A DNA stretch of 64,000 nucleotides from contig WELA01007315.1 of NCBI GenBank assembly GCA_009602735.1, forward strand, positions 372,740-436,739, given 5' to 3'. A program made the position numbers and the translations under genes. The stretch is from Mesotaenium endlicherianum. Lineage: Eukaryota > Streptophyta > Zygnematophyceae > Zygnematales > Mesotaeniaceae. Positions 43,460 through 55,846 of this stretch are shown here, in pieces (within the stretch, counting starts at the first letter, position 1; each line of letters starts with the position of its first letter). The notes under the pieces are model-generated. The model saw only the letters and a list, made by a program, of their open reading frames with translations. It searched no databases and was not told the DNA's origin.

Positions 43460-45140
43460 ATGGTAAAGATAAGGTCTCAAACTAGCAACTCCCAAGACAT
43501 GGAGAACCAGGATAACGAGAATGTCAAAAACCAGGCGGAAAGCCATGTAGCGGGAACCCGTACCTATTCGGAAGCAGTGGCAGATACTGCAGCTAGAGAG
43601 GCTGCAGATGAGGCAGCTGCTATTGCCGCAGTCGCAGCACAACAAGCTGAGGAGGAGAGAGCCAAATTAGAAGCTGAACAATTAGCAAAGGCTGCTGAAG
43701 ATACAGAAAGGAGGGAAGGACAGCCAGTTGACGAGCGCACTGTCGAAGAACTTATGGCATCCAGGGCCAATGTTCTCAACCCACCTCCTGCTGTACAACT
43801 CAATGTACCCCTAGTCAAATTCGTGACCGGCTGAATGCGGCCGGAATAGCTGCTGCAGGAGCAAGAGGGACTGTTGAGGACACTATTCAACGAGTAGATG
43901 CCAATGCTGCTGCTGCATTTGCTAGGCTACCACCCCAGAGTGTAGACTTGGGAGCATTGTTCGTTCAGATGCAGTCGCAAATGGCGACCATGTATCAGTT
44001 CCAGCAGGAGGACAAAAGAATCATAATGTCTCTACTGCGGGACAGAGACCAACTGGGGTCTCAAACCACTGGTGGTGGTGGCAGAGGGCCTAGTAAGCCC
44101 AAGCTGTAACCTCCCCAGGACTATGATCCTGAGGGAAACAGAAAATATTACCTGATCAAGTTTCTCGCGGATGTTGAGCAGTGGCTGGAGAACTACCCAG
44201 AATTGCAAGATTACGAGAAGGTCAGGCACACCGGTGCGCTACTGAAAGGCAGTGCCGCAGACTGGTGGCTTTACTGGAAGGAAGAGCGTAAGGCTCGGCA
44301 ACTCGGTGACCCTACGTGGGTAGAGTTTGTCGAGAAGTTGCATGAGAAGTTTGATGTCATCAACCAGCAGGAGAAAGCTATCTATGCGATGATCCCCCTG
44401 ACACTGAAGCGGACCACTTCAGTTGCTGAGTTTGCTCAAAAGTTCCAGGAGAACATGATGAAACAGCCAGACTTGCCAGAACGGTATAGGATAGCATACT
44501 TCAGGTATGGCTTGAAATCCGAGGTCTCTGGTCATTTTGCTGAGAAAAAGTATGAGAAACTGGCTGACTTGATCCAGGATGCTGACGCCTGGGATCAGCA
44601 GCAATTCAATCACAAGCTCCATAGTAACGCTTTGGTGTCTAAGATTGTCAAAAAGCCCCACGGTTCCTACAATGCAATTGAAGGAGACCAGGCTGAGGAT
44701 GATCAGGGTGATGAATACGAGTATGAGTATAATGCTATACAGTCTAGAGGTAGAGGTGGTTTCTCTCGAGGCGACTATGGAAGAGGTGGTGGTAGGACTA
44801 AGCCGAGACCAGCCTCATCAAAATCGATTTGCTACCATTGTCAGCAGTTGGGCCACTACAGAGAACATTGTCCAGTCAAGCACCTTCCGAAAGTCGAGAG
44901 AAAAGACCAGCCTTTAAAAGACAGCAACAGTCAGTAATCCAGTCTACTGACTGTGAGGATGCTAGAGATAGTGAGTCGTCACTAGCTGCCCTCGTAGCAG
45001 GTATTATGGGTCCTGCTGAACTGGATTCACTATGCATGCCTGACAACCTGATAAAGGAGACCATCAGCAATATAGACGTCCAGAGAGTGCACACTCTGGA
45101 TGCTCTTGTTCCACCTGATGTCCAATATTTCTTTGCTTAA
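43460..45140 (+). pseudogene. gag: Element D gag region (fossil)
   Basis: An N-terminal alanine/glutamate-rich coiled part (EAADEAAAIAAVAAQQAEEE), the Gag core near 44,200-44,640 (ADWWLYWKEERKAR, SVAEFAQKFQEN), an RGRGGFSRG basic stretch and a zinc knuckle CYHCQQLGHYREHC near 44,830-44,870. The linker to the protease follows, and the remnant in B aligns with it. Confidence 0.9.
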
Positions 45141-48000
45141 GTCAGGAGAAGAATGCGAAAGTTAGGAAAAGACAGTTCCCCGTATCCTACTGCATTGCAT
45201 GATTGCAGGTAGGAAGGTGAGGGCATTTGTTGACGGAGGGGCGTCACATACTTTTATCTACAAGGACTTAGTTAAGCGGCTAAGGCTGCCTACTGTCACC
45301 CAAGGGAATAGAAAAATATTCCTTGGAGATGCCTCAAGTATCCCGGGAGGAGTTATAACCAAGCCTATTGAGGTCCAGTTAGGTTCTGGCATTGCAGTTC
45401 TAACTGAAACGCTTACGTTTGAGGTACTCAACACTGGCTTTTATGATCTCGTGCTAGGCAGGTCCTGGCTTAATAGACATCAAGCTGAAGTGTGGTGGAG
45501 CAGAGGTACAATTAAAGTGAGAGGAGCCAGTGATGGGCAGACTAACTTGACACCCACCAGTGCTCTTCCTCTTGTCCTGTGTGGATGGCAACTGAAGGAA
45601 AAGAAGAGGCTTCCAGAAGGATGCAAGTTGCTGAATGCAATGGAGTTTGTCAAAAGCTGGAACCAGAAGGAAGACAGAATGTTTTGTCTGCTGCTAAGAG
45701 AGGTATCTCCTCAACCTGAAGAAGTGGTGGAGAAAAAGGTAAGCCCTTTGGAGCACCCTACTCCTGCAAAAATTGTTGCTCAGTACACGGATGTGTTTAA
45801 TATGCCTCCAGGACTACTCCCTAAGAGAGAGGTAGATCATAGGATTGATTTACTACCTGGGAGTCAGCAACCCTGGCAACGCATTTATGGCTTGTCTTAT
45901 GTGGAGAGCGAGGAGTTGAAAACACAGATTGCTGAGCTGGAGGAAAATGGTTGTATTCCCCCCAGTAAATCACCTTACGGCGCACCCATCCTATTTGTTA
46001 AGAAAAAGGATGGCAGTATGCGGATGTGTGTGGATAACAGAGCTCTGAACAGAATAACAGTAAAGAACAAGTATGCTTTACCCAAAATCGAGGACTTGCT
46101 TGATACCCTGTCTGGTGCTAAGGTGTACAGTAAGATAGATCTCAAGAGTGGTTATCATCAAATCATAATTGCTGAGGGGGATGAACACAAGACTGCCTTC
46201 CGCACACGTTATAGACACTATGAGTTCAACGTGATGCCATTTGGACTGACTAATGCTCCTGCTACCTTCATGGGTGCTATGAATGACATTTTCAGACCTT
46301 ATTTGGATAAGTTTGTGCAAGTTTTCCTGGATGATATTTTAATTTTCTCTAAAGATGAAGCTCAGCACACTGAACACTTAAAAACAGTCCTGGACACTCT
46401 ACGGAAAAATCACTTATATGCTAAAATGAGCAAGTGTGATTTCTTTAAGGAAAGTATTGAATTCTTAGGCCACGTTGTCAGTAAAGAGGGCATCAGTGTG
46501 GATCCTAAGAAAGTCCAGACCATAAGGGACTGGCCAGTACCACAGTCTGTCTCTGAAGTTAGATCCTTCCTCGGGTTGGCTAACTACTATAAGAGATTTA
46601 TTGAGAATTATTCCACAAAGGCCAGTAAACTGACTGACCTTACTAAGAAAAACATAGGGTATGTATGGGGGGAAGAGCAGCAGGCTGCCTTCTAGACCCT
46701 TAAAGATGCTCTTTGTTCTGCCCCGGTGCTAGCCGTGTACGACCCCAGCAAACCGGTGCAGGTGGTCACTGATGCCTCTGACTTTGCCATGGGTGCTATT
46801 TTGTTGCAGCCTGCTGACAAAACCACAAAGGATGGTAAGGTACGGCAAGAGTGGCATCCTGTGTTGTATGAGTCTATGAAATTTAATCCAGCGGAGATTA
46901 AGTACTCAGTGCATGACAAAGAGCTGCTAGCTATCATTCATGTGCTCAAACAGTGGAGAGCATACTTACATGGTAAAGCTTTTAAGGTGATTACAAATCA
47001 TATAGCTCTGACTCACTTTCAGAAGAAATCCAAGCTGTCGAGGAGGGAGAACCGCTGGAGCCAGATGCTAGAGCAGTTTCAAGTCCAGATCGACTACAAA
47101 CCAGGGAAGTTGAATCCTGCTGATGTACTCTCTAGAAGACCTGACTTGCAAGAAAGAAACTTTAGTCAGCATGCTGTAGATAAAGTCCTGTGTGAACTCA
47201 CTTCACTAAAGGTGAAAAAGTCCTTCCTTGAACAACTTAAGAAAGCCTACCTTACTGACCCAACATTTGAGCCCAGCCCCACTACTGGTATGTGTCGTGC
47301 TACTGCACTCGGGTATAAGCTTAAGGGAGGGGTGTGGGTGACTGAAACCACTTCAGGCAGGCTGAAGCTGGTCATTCTTAATAACGTGAAAATAAGGTCC
47401 CTTTTATTGAGTCAAGCACATGACAATTTACTGGGTGGGCATTTGGGGCAGGCCAAAACTGTTGGCAAACTGGCAAAACATTATCATTGGGAGGGATTAC
47501 CTCGGGAGGTCTTGAAATACGTTAAGTCATGTGACCAGTGTCAAAAGAATAAATCTAGGCACTCACTACCGGGGGGTCTCTTACAACCGCTGCCCATCCC
47601 AGCTGGCCGCTGGGAAACAATATCCCTGGACTGGGTGGTCACACTGCCACGAACTGCCAATGGGCATGATTCGATACAGGTAGTCGTGGATAAACTGACA
47701 AAAATGGTCATTTTCATCCCCACAACAGTCAAAGTAACTGCACTCGAAACTACGAGACAGTTCTACAACCATGTAGTATGCCAACATGGGCCCCCCTCTA
47801 ATATAATCTCAGACAGAGACTCAAAAAGTTTACCTCTAAATTCTGGAGAGCTTTAATGGGGTTCATGGGAGTAAGCAGTTGCTCAGCACAGCAAACCACC
47901 CTCAGACTGATGGGCAGACTGAAAGAACTAACCGAGTTCTGCAAGAGGTACTGAGAGCCTATATTAACCAAAAATAAGATAATTGGGATGACCTGTTACC

Positions 48001-48503
48001 TGTAGTGATTTGAGTTATTATATATTAGTTCGCATATATTTTAATGTTTTCAAATATATTTGGAGTAGTATTGTGTGGAGTCAAGTGTGAATAGGTACTC
48101 TAGTAACTTGGTTCATGTCCTTTGAACCTTCCAAGGCATTTTCGAAGTTAGAGGAAAGACCTAGAAGAACTCCATGTGGCAAAAGTCAGATGTGCCATTT
48201 TTAGGTCAAAAGGACATGTGTACATTATTCTAGAAAGAGGTGGCAAGTTTTGGGATGTGTTGGGTGCCAACACATCAACATACACCTTCCTAGAAATTAC
48301 TTATGTAGCAAGTATATAAACAAGAGCTAGAACATAGAAAGACATTCCAGAATCACTCTTGTACTTGCCAAAATCCAGAAATATATTAACTTTCAAGAAG
48401 CCATCTCTCTTTCAAGAAGCTACCACTTGTGTTCAAAGATCCTTGTCTTGAATAGATAAAGTATTCTGTTTTACTAAGTACTTTATCTATCTGTTTCACT
48501 ACA
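48001..48503 (+). repeat. Element F 5' LTR
   Basis: 503 bp, TGTAGTG to CACTACA. A 12-bp inverted repeat with a 15-nt loop (48452-48490) lies just upstream of the primer site. Confidence 0.95.
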
Positions 48504-48504
48504 G

Positions 48505-48516
48505 TGGTATCGGAGC
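48505..48516 (+). promoter_or_regulatory. Element F primer-binding site
   Basis: TGGTATCGGAGC one base after the 5' LTR. Confidence 0.88.
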
Positions 48517-48540
48517 TAGGCACTTTGGTAGCACAAGAAG

Positions 48541-49821
48541 ATGGCCGATCCTCAAGACCAACAGCAAGCTTTCGAAGGAAGCCCTTCCTCTCCAAGACAC
48601 CCTCCTCCAGCGCCGATGGGAGAGCCCACTCAAGAAAATCTGCAACAACAAGAAGCACCACAAGGAGGAGCACACCCTCCTCCAGCGTCGATGGGAGAGC
48701 CTACTCAAGGAAATCTGCAACAACAAGAAGCACCACAAGGAGGAGCACCGTCAAATCCCGTGGCAGCCGCTATAGCAAAGTTGACCCCACCACAAGGAGT
48801 TCCCGCAAATGAGTGGGCAGCCTTCCTAATGACCGTCCACAACCAAGTGGGCTTGGCCACCTATGAAGCAACCGTGCAAGCGTCAAGAGAAGCTATGGCT
48901 GCCATGGTTGCCCCTATTGCGAGCAATGCTCAAAATCCAGCCCCGGCTCAAGCGCCTCCACAAGAGCCAACGAGAGCAAGGAAACTCATCAAGCCCGGCA
49001 AACCCGACACTTTCAACCCCGGGAAAGGTGCCAACCTGAATTTATGGCTCTACCAAGTGGAGACGTACCTCGCGTTCCTTGAAGTACCCGAGGAGGACTA
49101 CGTTCCCTTTGCCGTTACCTTACTTAGAGGAGCAGCAACATCATGGTGGCGTAACTATCAAGCGGCTATATATCAAGCTATGGCGCACCCCATGCTCGGC
49201 CAAGAGCCCCCACCATCATATGCAAGATGGGCAGATTTTCGTGAGGCCCTCAAGAAGCAATTCATGCCCATCAATGCGGAGAAGATTGCCCGAGGAAAGC
49301 TCCACCATCTCAAGCAAACGACGTCCGTTCAAGAGTATACATCCAGATTTCACGCCCTCACTCTTGAGATCCCCAACATGTCTCTCGAGGAGAAGATTGA
49401 CCGTTACATCTTTGGCCTCAAACCCAAGGTGGCAAAGGAAGTGGAGTTACGCGACTTGACGGACTTCTCAAAGATCATTGAAGTGGCCCAAAAGGTGGAT
49501 ACCTTGGATTTCAAGCACTCCGTGCCTTCATCTTCACGGGTACCGACGACGCGGGTGTACGCAGCCCCTTCCACATCCGAATCTGGACCCACACCCATGG
49601 AAATCGGAGTTATTAAAAGGGACCCCGCGGCTGCCCGGAAGAGTGGAAGACCCTCCAATGACACTTATGATGCAAGAAACCAGCAAGGAGTGAAAGCAAG
49701 ACTCTCCCCGGCTGAAAAAGAAGCTCTCATGACGGCTGGACTATGCTTCTATTGCAAGGAAAAGGGCCATCGTGCACTTTCATGCCCCAAAAAGTTGTCA
49801 AAAAACGGACAGCGCCGGTAG
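48541..49821 (+). CDS. gag: Element F Gag with zinc knuckle
   Basis: 426 codons starting at the first ATG after the primer site. Residues about 20-70 are two tandem copies of a 24-residue Gln/Pro-rich unit ([18 protein letters not shown]). The Gag core spans about 155-300 ([44 protein letters not shown]). One knuckle, [14 protein letters not shown], sits near the C-terminus (C-X2-C-X4-H-X4-C). The family's Gag forms the cytoplasmic particle in which reverse transcription occurs. Confidence 0.95.
   Translation: MADPQDQQQAFEGSPSSPRHPPPAPMGEPTQENLQQQEAPQGGAHPPPASMGEPTQGNLQQQEAPQGGAPSNPVAAAIAKLTPPQGVPANEWAAFLMTVHNQVGLATYEATVQASREAMAAMVAPIASNAQNPAPAQAPPQEPTRARKLIKPGKPDTFNPGKGANLNLWLYQVETYLAFLEVPEEDYVPFAVTLLRGAATSWWRNYQAAIYQAMAHPMLGQEPPPSYARWADFREALKKQFMPINAEKIARGKLHHLKQTTSVQEYTSRFHALTLEIPNMSLEEKIDRYIFGLKPKVAKEVELRDLTDFSKIIEVAQKVDTLDFKHSVPSSSRVPTTRVYAAPSTSESGPTPMEIGVIKRDPAAARKSGRPSNDTYDARNQQGVKARLSPAEKEALMTAGLCFYCKEKGHRALSCPKKLSKNGQRR
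48601..48744 (+). repeat. 72-bp tandem duplication in element F gag
   Basis: Two 72-bp units (48601-48672 and 48673-48744) differ at only a few positions and keep the frame. Confidence 0.9.
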
Positions 49822-52800
49822 GCCAGGAGCCTACCACCCCAAGACCCACTTCACGAGAAGGCAACACGCCAAGTGAGGTGGAGACCCCCGTTGAAGACGA
49901 CGTTCCAGCCCCAATGAGTTTGAGAGGTTACCTTGGAGGAGAGAAGGTCCACATCTTGGTGGATAGCGGAGCTCAAGGCAACTTCATTGCTGCAGATTTT
50001 GCCACCAAGCACGGTATTACTATGCGAACTCTTGACCACGACGAGGAGATTATGATGCCCGATGGATTCTCCTATACTACCCCTTCCAAGAAGACGTACC
50101 CCTTGGCACTCTCTATCAAGTCCTTCAAGGATAGAGTAGTGTTCTCCCCCATGCAATTGGGCAAGTACGACGTCATCCTAGGGACGCCTTGGTTGACCAA
50201 GCACAACCCCCAAGTTGATTGGAGGACCGGTACTATCAAGATCAAGAATGACATCACTTCAAGAATCTGTATTTTGCGCGCAATCCAGAATATCCAGACC
50301 CAAGACATCCAGAAGCCGGCACACGAGATACTATTGTCCGCCCTCCAACTCAAGAGACTTGTGAGGAAGGGACACGAGCTTCTTTTGGCCTTGATCACGC
50401 CAAAAGACATCAAGAAAGACATCGAGAGTCAAGAAGGCAGCCCCGTTCCCAAGGAGATACAAGAAGTCTTTGAGGACTACAAAGAAGTGTTCTCCCCGGA
50501 ATTGCCCAAGGGCCTACCCCCCAAAAGATTCGTAGACCACAAGATAGAGTTGGAGCCCGGAAGCAAGCCCATCTCTCGGCCTACGTTCAAAATGTCATAC
50601 ACGGAGCTAGACGAAGTCAAGAAGCAAATCAAGGAGCTACTGGAGCATGGCTTCATTCGACCTAGCAAGTCGCCATTTGGAGCCCCGGTGCTATTTGTCA
50701 AGAAGAAAGATGGTACCTTGAGGATGTGTGTGGACTATCGCGCCCTCAACAAGATCACCATCAAGAATCGATACCCGCTGCCGCGCATGGATGAGCTCAT
50801 GGACCGGCTGGTTGGAGCCAAGTACTTCACGAAGATTGACTTACGGAGCGGCTACCACCAGATTCGCATCGCAGAACCGGACATAGAGAAGACGGCATTC
50901 AGGACAAGATATGGACATTTTGAGTTCATGGTCCTGCCATTTGGACTCACCAACGCGCCAGCAACTTTCATGACTATGATGAACACCATATTTCAGCCCA
51001 TGTTGGACAGATTTGTGGTGGTATTCATCGATGACATCCTTATCTACAGCAAGACCCTTGAAGAGCATGCGAGACACTTGAAAGAAGTCCTTGAAGTATT
51101 GAAGCAAAACAAGCTGTTTGCGAAGGAGTCAAAATGCGAGTTTGCCAAACAAGAAGTGGAGTTCCTAGGTCTCCACGTGACTGCTGATGGCATCAAGATA
51201 GACCCCAAGAAGACCACGGTGGTGGAGGAATGGCCAACCCCCACGACCAAGAAAGAACTCCAGTCATTCTTGGGATTTGCCAATTGGTACAGAAAATTCA
51301 TCCAAGGCTTCTCGCACATAGCAGCCCCCCTGACAGATCTACTCAAGAAGGACAGGCTATATACATGGACCGAGAAAGAGGAAGAGGCATTTCAAGAGTT
51401 AAAGCGAAGATTGACCACATCCCCGGTGCTCACACTCCCAAGTCCAAACCCAGATTGGCCCTTCCACGTCATCACCGATGCATCTTCCTATGCAATAGGA
51501 GCAATCCTGCTTCAAGACCAAGGCAAGGGACTGCAGCCCATCGCCTACGAGTCAAGGAAGCTAAATCCAGCCGAGCAAAATTATACAACCACGGAGCGAG
51601 AGGCATTGGCGATTGTACATGCCTTGAAGGTTTGGCGCTGCTACGTTGAAGGACGCAAAGTACTGGTCACCACGGACCACGAGGCGTTAAAGCACCTCCA
51701 GACGCAGCCGTATCTCTCAAGGAGACAAGCAAGATGGAGCGGATACTTGCAACAATACAACATCACGATTCAGTACCAGCCCGGCAAGACAAACCCGGCT
51801 GACCCCCTCTCAAGACTGCAATTAAATGCAGTGATGGTATCCCTGAAGACAGATCTGGAAGCTCGATTTTCAGCCGCCTATGAAAGAGACCCTTACTACA
51901 AGAACGGAGAAGCAGCCTTGGACCCATGCAAGAAGCAAGAAGGCAATTATTGGGTGAGGCAAGATACGGGCCAGAGATGTGTTCCTAATGACTTAGACCT
52001 CCGGCTCTTGCTTCTACGAGAAGCACACGACAACCCTCTTGGAGGACACTTTGGAATCCTAAGGACCACGGGCGTTCTAGCTAGGACTTATTGTTGGCCA
52101 GGCATGTCTAAGCAAGTCAAGGAGTACTGCAGGAGCTGTGACACATGCCAAAGAATCAAGCCATCATCGCAAAAGGCGGGAGGACTCCTCCAACCACTAC
52201 CAATCCCCGAAAGACAATGGACGGACATCTCAATGGACCTTATCGTGGACTTGCCCGTGACACCTCGAGGCCATAATGCAATACTCACGGTGGTGGACAG
52301 ACTTACCAAGATGGCTCATTTTATTCCCACGACGACTAAGGCTACAGCACCACAACTTGCAAGACTCATCTTTGACAACATCTTCCGACTCCATGGACTA
52401 CCATCAAGAATTGTGTCAGATAGAGATCCAAGATTCACAAGCCATTTCTGGAAAAATCTCTTCAAGAACTTGGGTACATCGCTGGATATGTCTACTGCCT
52501 ACCACCCACAATCAGATGGGCAAACCGAGCGTATGAATCGTACCCTAAAGACCTCTCTAAAGGCCTACGTGTCTACCCTCGAGCAAGACTGGGACATGTA
52601 CTTGACCCCCCTCGAGTTTGCCTACAACAACACTACGCAGGCCTCTACCCAAGAGTCCCCATTCTTCCTCAACTATGGCTTCCATCCGACCACGCCACTG
52701 AGCTTCACGGCTGGCCATGATGAAGTACCTGCAGCCACAGATTTTATGGAGACATTAGAAGCAGCCCTTACAGCAGCGAAGAAAGCTCTACAACACGCGC

Positions 52801-53408
52801 AAGATGCTCAAGCAAGAGTGGCGAACAGATCCAGAAGAGAAATTACGTACAGAGTGGGTGACAACGTGTTACTATCATCCAAGAACATTTCCCTGAACAA
52901 CAGGCCTGCCGGCAGCAAGTTCTCTCCCAAGTATTTGGGACCCTTCAAGATTATCCAGCAAGTCAACCCCGTTGCTTTCAAGCTAGAACTTCCCCAGACT
53001 ATGCACATCGACCCCGTATTCCACGCTTCCCTCTTCAAGCCATATGTGCAACCCGACAACAAGTTCCCAGGACGTGTGACAACCCCACCAGCCCCAACAA
53101 TAGTGGATGATCATTTGGAGTACGAAGTGGAAGACATAGTGGCTATGAGAAATTTCAGGAGACAGCAGCAATACTTGATCAAGTGGAAAGGATATCCAGA
53201 TTCGGAGAATAGTTGGGTGGCGGCGCACTACCTTGACAAAGTTCAGAGAAAGTTGAAGCGCTTCCATGCCGCCAACCCCCATCTTGGACCAGCCCCAAGT
53301 CTCTCTACTAGAAGCCCGAAGACTTCAGGGAGGCAGCCTGCCACCATCAAGAAGCAGCAGAAGACCCCTTGGAGGCAGCCTGCAAGAACAAGAAAGAGGA
53401 AAAATTGA
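49743..53408 (+). CDS. pol: Element F Pol polyprotein
   Basis: 1221 codons open from inside the end of gag. Retropepsin near residue 70 ([12 protein letters not shown]); reverse transcriptase about 300-480 with active site FIDD near 428 ([13 protein letters not shown]); RNase H about 575-690 ([16 protein letters not shown]); integrase zinc segment about 760-805 (CDTCQRIK) and core ([32 protein letters not shown]); chromodomain about 1122-1175 ([26 protein letters not shown]). A basic tail follows. The first ATG shown is probably not used as a start; entry from gag by frameshift is what the family is known for. Confidence 0.95.
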   Translation: MLLLQGKGPSCTFMPQKVVKKRTAPVGQEPTTPRPTSREGNTPSEVETPVEDDVPAPMSLRGYLGGEKVHILVDSGAQGNFIAADFATKHGITMRTLDHDEEIMMPDGFSYTTPSKKTYPLALSIKSFKDRVVFSPMQLGKYDVILGTPWLTKHNPQVDWRTGTIKIKNDITSRICILRAIQNIQTQDIQKPAHEILLSALQLKRLVRKGHELLLALITPKDIKKDIESQEGSPVPKEIQEVFEDYKEVFSPELPKGLPPKRFVDHKIELEPGSKPISRPTFKMSYTELDEVKKQIKELLEHGFIRPSKSPFGAPVLFVKKKDGTLRMCVDYRALNKITIKNRYPLPRMDELMDRLVGAKYFTKIDLRSGYHQIRIAEPDIEKTAFRTRYGHFEFMVLPFGLTNAPATFMTMMNTIFQPMLDRFVVVFIDDILIYSKTLEEHARHLKEVLEVLKQNKLFAKESKCEFAKQEVEFLGLHVTADGIKIDPKKTTVVEEWPTPTTKKELQSFLGFANWYRKFIQGFSHIAAPLTDLLKKDRLYTWTEKEEEAFQELKRRLTTSPVLTLPSPNPDWPFHVITDASSYAIGAILLQDQGKGLQPIAYESRKLNPAEQNYTTTEREALAIVHALKVWRCYVEGRKVLVTTDHEALKHLQTQPYLSRRQARWSGYLQQYNITIQYQPGKTNPADPLSRLQLNAVMVSLKTDLEARFSAAYERDPYYKNGEAALDPCKKQEGNYWVRQDTGQRCVPNDLDLRLLLLREAHDNPLGGHFGILRTTGVLARTYCWPGMSKQVKEYCRSCDTCQRIKPSSQKAGGLLQPLPIPERQWTDISMDLIVDLPVTPRGHNAILTVVDRLTKMAHFIPTTTKATAPQLARLIFDNIFRLHGLPSRIVSDRDPRFTSHFWKNLFKNLGTSLDMSTAYHPQSDGQTERMNRTLKTSLKAYVSTLEQDWDMYLTPLEFAYNNTTQASTQESPFFLNYGFHPTTPLSFTAGHDEVPAATDFMETLEAALTAAKKALQHAQDAQARVANRSRREITYRVGDNVLLSSKNISLNNRPAGSKFSPKYLGPFKIIQQVNPVAFKLELPQTMHIDPVFHASLFKPYVQPDNKFPGRVTTPPAPTIVDDHLEYEVEDIVAMRNFRRQQQYLIKWKGYPDSENSWVAAHYLDKVQRKLKRFHAANPHLGPAPSLSTRSPKTSGRQPATIKKQQKTPWRQPARTRKRKN

Positions 53409-54177
53409 CATTAGACACTCTTCTCTTCTCGCAGTTTCTGGACAGAAAACTAAAACTGCTACTGGTAATAGGTCTCTGCATAATAAATTCTGAAAATTTA
53501 CCTGGCTGTAGTCCATGAGTAGCCGGTCATTTAGAGTCCAAGTTTGCTCAATTTGGAGCACTGGTGAGAGAGATATGATGCTCTAAGTAGAAGGGGGTCA
53601 GGCTGCTGGCATTGTTAGGACAGAATATGCCTTCTGACATTGTGCCTTCCCCTGAACTTGGAATGCTCTGAAACTCAAGACTCTGGTAGAACATCTTACA
53701 GCGCCCAGTTTGAGACTTAGTTTGCAGAATTTGGAGAAGTATAGAAGGACTTATGATTTTCAGAAGTTTCTGCACAGATTTGGAGGAGTGCCTACTCTCT
53801 CAGCTCTCAACGACACTCCAGAAATGAGAATGCTCTCAAATTTGGTGACCCGGTAGAGTTCTCCGACGCGGTCCGTCTGGCACTCGAATTTTCAGATTTG
53901 GAGCAGTTCTGTGGCCGCTATGAATTTTTGAATTCGTGGCAGATTCTGGGCCAACTTGTACAATTTTCTTTATCATTAAGGAGTAGGCTAGCCAATAAGG
54001 TCACACCACCTACGACCTTGCCTAGTCTACCTTACATGTGTAGCACCTGACTTGGCGCCTTTGACTAGTCCTCTTCACATGTGTGGCATCTGACTTGAAA
54101 CTGTTGACTAGTTTGCTCCACATGTGTAAGACCTGACTTGACGCGCCGAGACGTCGCTTTTTCTATCGGGGGGGTGA
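53409..54177 (+). other. Element F 3' untranslated region
   Basis: 770 bases between pol and the 3' LTR without a significant frame. Near 54,000-54,150 an approximate CACATGTGT..CTGACTTG..TTGACTAG unit occurs about three times. It ends in the polypurine tract ATCGGGGGGGTGA. Confidence 0.8.
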
Positions 54178-54680
54178 TGTAGTGATTTGAGTTATTATAT
54201 ATTAGTTTGCATATATTTTAATGTTTTCAAATATATTTGGAGTAGTATTGTGTGGAGTCAAGTGTGAATAGGTACTCTAGTAACTTGGTTCATGTCCTTT
54301 GAACCTTCCAAGGCATTTTCGAAGTTAGAGGAAAGACCTAGAAGAACTCCATGTGGCAAAAGTCAGATGTGCCATTTTTAGGTCAAAAGGACATGTGTAC
54401 ATTATTCTAGAAAGAGGTGGCAAGTTTTGGGATGTGTTGGGTGCCAACACATCAACATACACCTTCCTAGAAATTACTTATGTAGCAAGTATATAAACAA
54501 GAGCTAGAACATAGAAAGACATTCCAGAATCACTCTTGTACTTGCCAAAATCCAGAAATATATTAACTTTCAAGAAGCCATCTCTCTTTCAAGAAGCTAC
54601 CACTTGTGTTCAAAGATCCTTGTCTTGAATAGATAAAGTATTCTGTTTTACTAAGTACTTTATCTATCTGTTTCACTACA
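54178..54680 (+). repeat. Element F 3' LTR
   Basis: 503 bp; one difference from the 5' LTR by eye. Followed by the TTACC duplication, after which D's integrase region resumes. Confidence 0.95.
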
Positions 54681-55460
54681 TTACCCCAAATCCAGTTTGC
54701 GATCAACAGTGCGGTGCACGCGTCAACGGGCAAGATTCCTTTTGAACTAAGCCTGGGTAGAGTCCCTAAGTCTCCTTTAGATGTCCTAGGGGAGTCTTTA
54801 ACTCACCCTAAAGGGATAGACAATTCGATCTCCCTCCAGTTAACTCAGGAGTTTGCTGACACCCTGTCAGAAGTACAGCACAACCTGCACAAAGCCCAAG
54901 AAAACCAACAAAAGTACGCTAATCAGTACCGTCGAGAACTGACATTTTCTAAGGGCGATTTGGTCAAAATATATTCTCAGCACCTGTACCACCCTGGTGT
55001 GGTCAAGAAAAAGCTTGGTCCTGTCTGGGTCGGTCCATATTCGGTGGTGCGTCGTGTCGGTCAGAACGCTTACAAACTATACATGTCAGCAGAATACAAG
55101 GATCACCCAGTCTTTAACGTTTCCTTCCTTGAACCATACAACAAAGGGGACACACTGTTCACAGGTCGGTTACCTGTCCAACCGGGATCGGTCCCCGCTG
55201 TCCGGGACGGTGACCCTGAGGAATATGAGGTTGAGGAGATTTTAGACGCGCGCTCGATCCGTCGATCGTCTAAATATGTCATGAAGTACCTCATTCGATG
55301 GAAGGGTTACGATGCCTGTGGGGACACTTGGGAATTTAAGGACCATTTGACCAATGCCAAAGGGGCGTTGAAACGGTTCCACCTTCGGGCGATTGGAGCC
55401 CCTCCATAATTGTTAATTTCAGTTGACACGGGAAGGGGACAGGCGGTCCTGTCTCCATTT

Positions 55461-55476
55461 AACTTGGAGGGGAAAA
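55461..55476 (+). promoter_or_regulatory. Element D internal polypurine-like tract between pol and ORF3
   Basis: AACTTGGAGGGGAAAA, close to the terminal tract AAGTTGGAGGGAT. It sits in the 400-bp spacer between pol and ORF3. Confidence 0.6.
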
Positions 55477-55846
55477 TATATGACAGTTAGTGTGCGAGAG
55501 CGAAAAAGGGACAGTTATGTGAACCCTAAGTGTCCGCAAAGTAACAGATGGGACGGTTATGTGAATCCTAAGTATCAGCATAGTGACATAGGGGACGGCC
55601 TGGCCCACATAAAGCACCTATAGCTGAAGGAATAAGGGCCTCGCAAAGCAATACATCACTTAACACACCTGAAAACACATTCATACGTTTATGTCTAGCG
55701 CACCGCAACTACGTCAACTCCTAGCAATCACCCTGTAAGGTAAACAGGAACAAATACACCATACTAATACGAACCTACTCCCTTCCTGCAACTCCTATGA
55801 CAAAGGTCGATATCCTACTAACTCGTGCCCTGGTTACATGTGCAGA

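Larger units (their letters stand above)
48001..54680 (+). mobile_element. Element F: Ty3/gypsy chromovirus, very young, looks whole
   Basis: LTRs of 503 bp at 48001-48503 and 54178-54680 differ at only one position that I can see. Target duplication TTACC is at 47996-48000 and 54681-54685, inside D's integrase region. Primer site TGGTATCGGAGC at 48505-48516; G-rich polypurine tract just before 54178. Gag (426 codons) and pol (1221 codons) are both open. They overlap in different frames, as in families that read into pol by ribosomal frameshifting. It is a different family from A and from C/D/E and has no ORF3. Confidence 0.96.
45200..55410 (+). pseudogene. pol: Element D pol region (fossil, interrupted by F)
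   Basis: Protease about 45,200-45,560 ([19 protein letters not shown]); RT about 45,900-46,500 ([23 protein letters not shown]); RNase H about 46,730-47,050 ([16 protein letters not shown]); integrase about 47,420-48,000 and again from 54,681 (CDQCQKNK, SLDWVVTLP, IISDRDSK); chromodomain about 55,210-55,390 (EEYEVEEILDAR, YLIRWKGYD). Near nine residues in ten shared with C and E in RT. Confidence 0.92.
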
